From assembly GCA_002404515.1 (NCBI GenBank), contig DHJV01000051.1:1-12650 (forward strand): 12,650 bases of DNA, in the 5' to 3' direction. Below, in pieces: positions 7,356 to 12,650 of the stretch (within the stretch, counting starts at the first letter, position 1; each line of letters begins with the position of its first letter). This stretch comes from Lachnospiraceae bacterium UBA4711. GTDB taxonomy: Bacteria; Bacillota; Clostridia; Lachnospirales; Lachnospiraceae. Under the pieces are notes generated by a model, which saw only the letters and a list, made by a program, of their open reading frames with translations, did no database searches and had not been told where the DNA came from. The translations under genes and the position numbers were made by a program.

Positions 7356-7453
7356 ATGAGTCGTTGGAGAACTCTGGCGGATATACGGATAACTATAAAA
7401 TATGTAAAAGCATTACATATAAAGAAGGAATTAAGAAAGGTGGTATGCAGGCT

Positions 7454-8479
7454 ATGAAGATTTTAGTAACAGGTGGCGCCGGATATATCGGAAGCCATAC
7501 ATGTGTGGAGCTGCTTGAGGCAGGCTATGATGTTGTAATCGTCGATAACCTTTACAATGCAAGTGAGAAGGCGGTTGACCGGATCGGACAGATCACAGGC
7601 AGGACGCCGACATTTTATGAGGCAGATATCCGGGATTATGAGAAAATGACGGAGATATTTGCAAAGGAACAGCCGGATACAGTCATCCATTTTGCAGGAC
7701 TGAAAGCAGTTGGAGAGTCTGTGCGGAAACCACTGGAATATTATGAGAACAATATTGCAGGTACACTGAATCTATGCAAGGTTATGCGTGAGAATGGCTG
7801 CAAGAATATTATCTTCTCCTCCTCTGCAACTGTGTACGGCAATCCTGCATTCATTCCTATTACAGAGGAATGTCCAAAGGGCGTTTGTACAAACCCTTAT
7901 GGCTGGACCAAGCACATGTTAGAGCAGATTCTGACCGATATCCAGTTTGCAGATCCAGAGTGGAATGTGATCCTGCTTCGCTACTTCAACCCAATTGGAG
8001 CACATAAGAGCGGTCTGATCGGCGAAGATCCAAAGGGTATTCCGAACAACCTGCTTCCATATGTAGCACAGGTAGCGATCGGAAAGCTCCCTTGTGTGGG
8101 TGTGTTTGGCAATGATTACGATACACCGGACGGTACAGGTGTCCGTGATTATATCCATGTTGTTGATCTTGCCAAGGGACATGTGGCAGCCATCAACAAG
8201 ATTAAGGAGAATCCGGGTGTGAAGGTATATAACCTTGGAACCGGAAAAGGATATAGTGTGCTTGATGTGATTCATGCATTCAGTAAGGCGTGCGGCAAGG
8301 AAATCCCATATGAGATCAAGCCTCGCCGTGCTGGTGATATTGCAACCTGCTATTCCGATGCAAGCCTTGCAAAGAAGGAGCTTGGATGGGAAGCACAGTA
8401 TGATATTGATGAGATGTGTGCAGACTCATGGAAGTGGCAGTCGATGAACCCGGATGGATATAACACACCTGAAAAGTAA
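7454..8479 (+). CDS. galE: UDP-glucose 4-epimerase
   Basis: Interconverts UDP-glucose and UDP-galactose with bound NAD; serves the Leloir pathway and supplies UDP-galactose for polysaccharides. The 341-residue short-chain dehydrogenase-type enzyme opens MKILVTGGAGYIGSHT with the NAD-binding GGAGYIG at 7-13. The catalytic SSSATVYG is at 122-129 and YGWTK at 149-153. With this start, Ser124, Tyr149 and Lys153 fall at the same numbers as in E. coli GalE, which supports ATG 7454. The AAAGGTGG ribosome binding site (7436-7443) also suits 7454 (10 bases) better than the in-frame ATG at 7445 (1 base). The frame stays open upstream to 7346, but those residues (MVEYESLENSGG...) are not GalE-like and overlap the promoter. 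Single gene with its own terminator. Confidence 0.95.
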   Translation: MKILVTGGAGYIGSHTCVELLEAGYDVVIVDNLYNASEKAVDRIGQITGRTPTFYEADIRDYEKMTEIFAKEQPDTVIHFAGLKAVGESVRKPLEYYENNIAGTLNLCKVMRENGCKNIIFSSSATVYGNPAFIPITEECPKGVCTNPYGWTKHMLEQILTDIQFADPEWNVILLRYFNPIGAHKSGLIGEDPKGIPNNLLPYVAQVAIGKLPCVGVFGNDYDTPDGTGVRDYIHVVDLAKGHVAAINKIKENPGVKVYNLGTGKGYSVLDVIHAFSKACGKEIPYEIKPRRAGDIATCYSDASLAKKELGWEAQYDIDEMCADSWKWQSMNPDGYNTPEK

Positions 8480-8497
8480 ATATTTAGTAAAATAAAG

Positions 8498-8528
8498 AAA
8501 GCAATCGCTCGAAGCGGTTGCTTTTTTT
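8498..8528 (+). terminator. Intrinsic terminator of galE
   Basis: AAAGCAATCGCT, loop CGA, then AGCGGTTGCTTTTTTT: a 10-pair stem with one G-T wobble followed by seven T, 18 bases after the galE stop. Confidence 0.92.
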
Positions 8529-8559
8529 GATTTTTGGATGTACAATCTTAATAACTGAG

Positions 8560-8587
8560 TAAAAAAGTAGGAATTGTAAGCCGATAT
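8560..8587 (+). promoter_or_regulatory. Sigma-D (sigma-28/FliA type) flagellar promoter
   Basis: TAAA (8560-8563), a 16-base spacer, then GCCGATAT (8580-8587). This matches the Bacillus sigma-D consensus TAAA-N14-16-GCCGATAT in every specified base. It lies between the galE terminator and the FapA-like gene, about 90 bases before its start codon. No better sigma-A site is present. It places the two downstream genes in the late motility regulon. Confidence 0.75.
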
Positions 8588-8620
8588 TATAAGCAGGATT
8601 TACTTGAGTATCAGAGGAAA

Positions 8621-8677
8621 ATGAATGGAATTAAAAGCATATCTAAAGGTCAATCAATAATTATGAAGGAGATATAG
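8621..8677 (+). CDS. Possible 18-codon leader peptide
   Basis: ATG at 8621 opens a short frame, MNGIKSISKGQSIIMKEI, closed by TAG at 8675-8677 directly touching the ATG of the next gene (TAGATG). AGAGGAAA just before it could bind ribosomes, but the gap to the ATG is only 3 bases. The frame contains the ribosome binding site of the downstream gene. It may couple translation or be chance. Confidence 0.2.
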   Translation: MNGIKSISKGQSIIMKEI

Positions 8678-10843
8678 ATGGCGGATTTCACGAAGGATAA
8701 TCAATTTACACCCGACCAGCAGGCAGAGATTGATGCAGGTATCAAGAACGGCATTGATGTGTCAGTCTATGCAAAGCCGGAATTTCTGGCAATCCAGATG
8801 CATGAGATTCGCATTGGCCTCGTTGAACAGATACCGGTGTCTTACTATGCGGATAGCAGGTATGACTGGTTTCAGATGGAAGAAATCCGCAAGGGTCTGG
8901 AGATGTCTCTGGATGTCAGCAAATATGCAGATCCTACGATATCCTTTGACAAGATGCGGCAGATCCGGAAGGGGCTCGAAGCGGGTATTGATCTGTCGGA
9001 TAAGAAGCATATGAATGCAGGGGTGTTGCAGCAGATAAGAAAGGCAACGCTGGAGCAAATCGATTTATCGAAATATATAGACGCTGGTTACGATGAAGAG
9101 CAATTGCAGCAGATCCGGTTAGCAAAGAAAAATGGAGTAGATATTGATCCTTATGTGATTCTGGATTTTCGAGGAATCTCAATCCGTGAGATCCGACTTG
9201 GGTTGGAGCATCATGTAGATGTGTCAGCGTATGCCGGCAGAGAATACAACTGGCAGCAGATGCGTGAGATCCGGCTCGGACTCGAGAAGCGGGTAGATGT
9301 GAATACCTACAAGAATGTGCTGTATTCATGGCAGCAGATGCGTGAGATCCGGTATGGACTCGAAGAAGGTCTGGATGTCAGCGGCTATCGCAGCTTTATG
9401 TACACAGCGAAGGTCATGCGTGAGCGAAGGCTTAATCTGCTGGAGAAGATGAAGATGCCTGTGGAATCGGGTGAGGCAGTTAAGAAGAGGTTTCCGTGCT
9501 TTGATATGTTGCTTGATCAGATTGGTATGGAGGCAATTGTTGTACTTTATAATCCTGGAAAACCCGTCGCACAGGAGGAAGTGCTTTCGGCAATTCGGGA
9601 AGCAGGCATTAAGAAGGGTGTCGACTATGCTGCGGTGAAAGCAATTTGTGATGGTACGACGAGCGGAGATGTTGTGACACTGGCGAAGGGCGTGATGCCG
9701 AAGGCGGGAGCAGATGGCTGGTATGAATATTTCTTTGATACGGAAGTGAAGGCAAGTCCGGTTCTTCTGGAGGATGGTTCCGTCGATTACCAGCATGCCA
9801 AGTGGCTTGAACTTGTCAAGAAGGGGCAGAAGGTAGCAGTGTATCATGAAGCGCAGGATGGAACGCCTGGCTACACGATTATGGGCGAAACGCTGACAAC
9901 AAAAAAAGGAAAAGAACAGCCGGTGCTGACAGGCAGCGGATTTGAGATATTGGAAGATAAGAAGACCTATATTGCAACCGTAGACGGAAAGGTTGAATTG
10001 AAAGATCATAAACTGATCATTTCGAGTCTGCTCGTTGTTGATGATGTGACAAGTGTGACCGGAAATATTAATTTTAACGGCTCGGTGTATGTACGTGGAA
10101 ATGTCAGACAGGGTGTGAGTATTTATGCGACTCGGGATGTGCTTGTAGATGGATTTACGGAGTCGTCGATCATTGAGGCAGGAGGAGACATTATACTGAA
10201 GAAGGGGAATAATGCCTCGGGCAGAGGATTCCTTCGTGCCGGTGGTGATGTGATGGGCATGTTCTTTGAATCCGCGCGCGTGTGGGCTGGGGGAAAAGTC
10301 AGCGCAAATTATTGTCTGCGAAGCGAGATTCATGCGGGAACAAGAATTGAAATATCTGGACGCAATGGTGTACTTGCGGGAGGCCTGGCACAGGCACAGA
10401 ACCTGATACAGGCTACAAATATTGGAAATGAAGCAGGGCTTAGCACACGTCTGGTGCTTGGAAATAAAGATAAGAATGTGCAGCAACAGGTAGATCTGCA
10501 GAGCAGAGAGAGGAAGATTTCGCAGGAGCTTCGGCTGCTGTTGAATGCATATCAGGAGTTTCGGAAGAAGTTTGAACCTGAGATACGAAATGTTCATCCG
10601 ACATATCTGAAGCTGGAGGATGCAATCTATACAAAGAAAACAGAATTGGAGGAGATAAAAAAGAGGGAAGAGGCAGTGGAGAAAGAACAGAAGAAATTAA
10701 AATCTGCGAAGATTGTCGTAACCGGAAATCTGTATTCCGGAGTCAGCGTAGAGATTAATGGCGTAATCTGGCATTCAGAACCAATGCAAAACGTGTATCT
10801 GGTGAGTAGAGGGAATCGTATCGGATCGGTACGGAATGTGTAA
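8678..10843 (+). CDS. FapA/DUF342-domain protein with N-terminal 26-residue repeats
   Basis: The 721-residue cytoplasmic-looking protein has no signal peptide or membrane segment. Residues 14-258 are nine repeats of a 26-residue unit (listed separately). From about 285 to 600 it matches the flagellar assembly protein A (DUF342) type: NPGKPVAQEEVLSAIREAGI, then GVMPKAGADGWYEYFF, then a glycine- and valine-rich beta-helix-like part from about 455 (VTSVTGNINFNGSVYVRGNV). A charged coiled coil spans about 602-675, and the tail has the usual VTGNLYSGVSVEINGV. FapA-family proteins are linked to flagella, polar placement and other surface systems, but their biochemistry is poorly known. AAGGAG at 8666-8671 fixes the start. 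It is the first gene behind a sigma-D promoter and lies 15 bases from an HD-GYP regulator, so motility or c-di-GMP signalling is likely. Confidence 0.85.
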   Translation: MADFTKDNQFTPDQQAEIDAGIKNGIDVSVYAKPEFLAIQMHEIRIGLVEQIPVSYYADSRYDWFQMEEIRKGLEMSLDVSKYADPTISFDKMRQIRKGLEAGIDLSDKKHMNAGVLQQIRKATLEQIDLSKYIDAGYDEEQLQQIRLAKKNGVDIDPYVILDFRGISIREIRLGLEHHVDVSAYAGREYNWQQMREIRLGLEKRVDVNTYKNVLYSWQQMREIRYGLEEGLDVSGYRSFMYTAKVMRERRLNLLEKMKMPVESGEAVKKRFPCFDMLLDQIGMEAIVVLYNPGKPVAQEEVLSAIREAGIKKGVDYAAVKAICDGTTSGDVVTLAKGVMPKAGADGWYEYFFDTEVKASPVLLEDGSVDYQHAKWLELVKKGQKVAVYHEAQDGTPGYTIMGETLTTKKGKEQPVLTGSGFEILEDKKTYIATVDGKVELKDHKLIISSLLVVDDVTSVTGNINFNGSVYVRGNVRQGVSIYATRDVLVDGFTESSIIEAGGDIILKKGNNASGRGFLRAGGDVMGMFFESARVWAGGKVSANYCLRSEIHAGTRIEISGRNGVLAGGLAQAQNLIQATNIGNEAGLSTRLVLGNKDKNVQQQVDLQSRERKISQELRLLLNAYQEFRKKFEPEIRNVHPTYLKLEDAIYTKKTELEEIKKREEAVEKEQKKLKSAKIVVTGNLYSGVSVEINGVIWHSEPMQNVYLVSRGNRIGSVRNV
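8717..9451 (+). repeat. Nine tandem 26-residue repeats inside the FapA-like gene
   Basis: The protein consensus is roughly Y-x-W-x-QMREIRxGLExxxDVSxYA. The anchor Ile of the (R/E)EIR core is at residues 18, 44, 70, 96, 120, 146, 172 and 198, then 224, with a degenerate final copy at about 250. Spacing is 26 except one unit of 24. Units near 9250-9275 and 9328-9354 share a run of DNA around CAGCAGATGCGTGAGATCCGG, suggesting recent unit duplication; the earlier units are more diverged. Probably a helical repeat used for protein contacts. Confidence 0.85.
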
Positions 10844-10858
10844 AATAAGGAGAAACAG

Positions 10859-11953
10859 ATGAGAAATAAGATTTTAGTTGTAGATGATGTAGACATTAAC
10901 CGTGAGATACTACGTTCTATTTTGGAAGATGCATATACGATTCTGGAAGCTGAAAATGGAAAACAGGCATTGGAGATTGTGGATCGCGAAGCGAAAGATC
11001 TGGCTGCAATTCTGCTTGATCTGGTCATGCCAGAGATGGATGGCATGCAGGTACTTGAGGAGTTGAATCAGAGAGAAGTGATCGGAAAAGTGCCGGTTCT
11101 GGTAATCAGTGGAGAGCATACGGTAGAGGTGCAGCGAAAGTGTTTTGAGTTAGGAATTTCCGATTTTATTGCCAAACCATTTAACAATGCAATCATTAAG
11201 CAGAGGGTAAAAAATACAGCAGAATTTTTTGATTATAAATTAAAACTCGAAGATAAGGTTGCGGAGCAGACAACAGTGCTTCGGAAAGCATATCGTACCC
11301 TGCAGATCCAGGCAGAACATCTGCAGAAGAAGAATCAGCAGATCATTGAAATGCTCGGTACAGTTGTTGAGTACCGGAGTACGGAAAGTGGCGAACATAT
11401 CCAGCGAGTGAAGGGATATACCCGGATTCTCGCGGAAGCCGTGATGGAGGACTATCCGGAATATGAGCTTACAAAAGAGAAGATTGATATTATCGAATCC
11501 GTGAGTGCCCTGCATGATATCGGGAAGATTGCGATTCCGGACCGAATCTTGTTGAAGCCGGGCAGACTGACCGCGGAGGAGTTCGAGTATATGAAATCCC
11601 ATACAATCCGTGGCTGTGAGCTGCTGGATTCAATCAAGGAAGACTGGGATGATGATACGATGCAGTATGCATATGAGATCTGCCGTTATCACCACGAGCG
11701 CTATGATGGCAGAGGATACCCGGATGGACTTGTTGGAGATCAGATACCAATCTGTGCACAGCTTGTATCTGTCGCAGATGTTTACGATGCGCTTGTGAAT
11801 GAACGGTGCTACAAGGATGCATTCTCGAAGGATGAGGCATACCGCATGATCATCACCGGGGAATGTGGCGTTTTCTCGCCGAAGCTGATGGAGTCGTTCC
11901 GGAAAGTGCGTCCGGCATTTGAGAAACTGGCAGATAAGAACTTTCGTAAATAA
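10859..11953 (+). CDS. Response regulator with HD-GYP domain (predicted c-di-GMP phosphodiesterase)
   Basis: Likely degrades the second messenger c-di-GMP under control of phosphorylation. The 364 residues start with a CheY-like receiver (1-120): acidic pair Asp9-Asp10, phospho-acceptor Asp54 in ILLDLVMPEMDG, Ser84, and Lys106 in AKPF. A coiled-coil linker runs about 125-165. The HD-GYP domain follows: GEH at 178-180, HDIGK at 219-223, HHERYDGRGYPDG at 278-290 and SVADVYDAL at 304-312. All metal-binding and GYP residues expected for an active enzyme appear present. AAGGAG at 10847-10852 precedes the ATG by 6 bases, and it lies 15 bases after the FapA-like gene, so it is in the same operon under sigma-D. 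The partner kinase is not in the window. Confidence 0.93.
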   Translation: MRNKILVVDDVDINREILRSILEDAYTILEAENGKQALEIVDREAKDLAAILLDLVMPEMDGMQVLEELNQREVIGKVPVLVISGEHTVEVQRKCFELGISDFIAKPFNNAIIKQRVKNTAEFFDYKLKLEDKVAEQTTVLRKAYRTLQIQAEHLQKKNQQIIEMLGTVVEYRSTESGEHIQRVKGYTRILAEAVMEDYPEYELTKEKIDIIESVSALHDIGKIAIPDRILLKPGRLTAEEFEYMKSHTIRGCELLDSIKEDWDDDTMQYAYEICRYHHERYDGRGYPDGLVGDQIPICAQLVSVADVYDALVNERCYKDAFSKDEAYRMIITGECGVFSPKLMESFRKVRPAFEKLADKNFRK

Positions 11954-11994
11954 TACTAGACTTGATAAAAACAAGTAAAAATGCATATTGAATA

Positions 11995-12034
11995 GAAAAA
12001 GAGAAGCAAAAATGCAATTTTGCTTCTCTTTTTC
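11995..12034 (+). terminator. Strong, symmetric intrinsic terminator
   Basis: A perfect 17-pair stem, GAAAAAGAGAAGCAAAA with TTTTGCTTCTCTTTTTC, around the loop ATGCAA, starting 41 bases after the HD-GYP stop. The T5 lies inside the stem, paired with A5, so it can act on either strand. Confidence 0.88.
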
Positions 12035-12104
12035 TCGTCAGACTTAAAAAATTGTTTGTTAATTACAAATCCACTTTCAAAAATTAATCAATTTCCACAT
12101 ACAC

Positions 12105-12176
12105 ACTTGATAATCGTAAGTAGAAAACGGAAATTACTTGAGATAATTATAATAAATCAAAAAATGACTTGATAAT
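12105..12176 (+). promoter_or_regulatory. Three 31-base-spaced direct repeats, candidate activator sites
   Basis: ACTTGATAAT at 12105-12114, ACTTGAGATAAT at 12136-12147 and ACTTGATAAT at 12167-12176 start exactly 31 bases apart, close to three helical turns. The last ends 5 bases before the -35 box of the ammonium transporter promoter. A fourth related ACTTGATAAA at 11960 lies before the terminator and off register. The binding protein is unknown. The remaining 12037-12104 shows nothing else. Confidence 0.45.
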
Positions 12177-12181
12177 GCTGT

Positions 12182-12209
12182 TTGACAAATTAATTTAATT
12201 AAGTATAAT
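12182..12209 (+). promoter_or_regulatory. Consensus sigma-A promoter of amtB
   Basis: TTGACA (12182-12187), a 16-base spacer, then TATAAT (12204-12209). Both boxes are perfect. Transcription should begin near 12216, giving a leader of about 64 bases. Confidence 0.85.
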
Positions 12210-12279
12210 GACACCATGTTGAGTGAAAGAAGCTAGCAGACTTAACAAAAGAATTTGACGAGAAGAGGAGGAAATGATT

Positions 12280-12650
12280 ATGACAGAAGAAATTATGAAT
12301 GCAATTTCAAGTGAAGTCTACGGCGTCTGGTTTTTGATCGGTGCGGCACTGGTGTTCTGGATGCAGGCAGGTTTCGCGATGGTGGAGGCAGGATTTACCA
12401 GAGCAAAAAACACTGGTAACATCATCATGAAGAACCTCATGGACTTCTGTATCGGTACCGTGATGTTTATCCTGATCGGTTTCGGGTTGTTCTTAGGTGA
12501 GGATGTGGCAGGTATTGTTGGTAAGCCTGGATTTGATATCTTCACAAACTATGCAAATTTTGATTGGTCAAATTTCGTATTTAACTTAGTGTTCTGTGCT
12601 ACGACAGCAACAATCGTATCCGGAGCGATGGCAGAGAGAACAAAATTCTT
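12280..12650 (+). CDS. amtB: Ammonium transporter, 3' end outside window
   Basis: Membrane channel of the Amt/MEP/Rh family for ammonium uptake. The 123 visible codons begin MTEEIMNAISSEVYGVWFLI and hold the first helix with FWMQAGFAMVEAGFTRAKN, a second hydrophobic helix (GTVMFILIGFGLFLG) and the start of a third (FVFNLVFCATTATIVSGAMAER). This is the usual N-terminal order of the family, and about 280 more residues are expected. The AGGAGG at 12266-12271 is 8 bases from ATG 12280. An in-frame ATG at 12274 lies only 2 bases after it and is less likely. In many bacteria a PII protein gene (glnK) follows amtB; that position is outside the window. Confidence 0.95.
   Translation, partial: MTEEIMNAISSEVYGVWFLIGAALVFWMQAGFAMVEAGFTRAKNTGNIIMKNLMDFCIGTVMFILIGFGLFLGEDVAGIVGKPGFDIFTNYANFDWSNFVFNLVFCATTATIVSGAMAERTKF

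Noticed and set aside
7162..7359. 65-codon frame before galE
   Set aside because: It runs through the hairpin and C-tract region and the candidate promoter, and its proline-rich stretch is only the C-tract.
7346..7453. Longer GalE starting at 7346
   Set aside because: The extra 36 residues are not GalE-like and begin inside the predicted -10 region. The ATG at 7454 gives family-standard residue numbering.
9326..10597. 423-codon open frame on the minus strand
   Set aside because: It lies wholly inside the FapA-like gene, has low-complexity Cys/His-rich translation and no ribosome binding site. The plus-strand gene is clearly real.

Overview
The window looks like a chromosomal segment of a motile, Gram-positive anaerobe of the Clostridia, most likely a Lachnospiraceae relative of Roseburia or Agathobacter. 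The taxon is inferred from protein style: a pyrophosphate-type phosphofructokinase with a GGNDS motif, a FapA/DUF342 protein, an HD-GYP response regulator, strong AAGGAG ribosome binding sites and a sigma-D-type flagellar promoter. No marker gene fixes the species.

Layout. (1) 2-4969: a nitrogen assimilation operon, the 3' three quarters of gltB followed by intact gltD (NADPH glutamate synthase). (2) 4970-5690: about 720 bases with no credible gene between convergent gltD and the phosphofructokinase gene. Most of it is three consecutive inverted repeats: a 228-base hairpin, a 65-base hairpin, and a 346-base hairpin whose tip carries a compact branched fold that looks like a structured RNA. 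This is the most unusual part of the window. (3) 5688-6923, minus strand: the phosphofructokinase. (4) 6924-7453: a divergent regulatory region with candidate promoters, a C6-TCT-C6 mirror tract and a 17-base-arm hairpin ahead of galE. (5) 7454-8528: galE and its intrinsic terminator. (6) 8560-12034: a two-gene operon behind a near-perfect sigma-D (sigma-28) promoter, encoding a FapA-domain protein with nine 26-residue repeats and a receiver/HD-GYP protein (predicted c-di-GMP phosphodiesterase), closed by a strong terminator. (7) 12035-12650: three copies of ACTTGATAAT-like sequence spaced exactly 31 bases apart, a perfect-consensus sigma-A promoter, and the start of an ammonium transporter gene running off the right edge.

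Working together. GltBD and the Amt transporter are both ammonium assimilation functions, although they lie 7 kb apart in separate transcription units. The FapA-like/HD-GYP pair is probably part of the motility regulon and links c-di-GMP turnover to flagellar gene expression. The phosphofructokinase and GalE are sugar metabolism genes with their own control regions. The palindromic block is the best candidate for something not described by ordinary annotation: either stacked miniature mobile elements, or a mobile element carrying a noncoding RNA.
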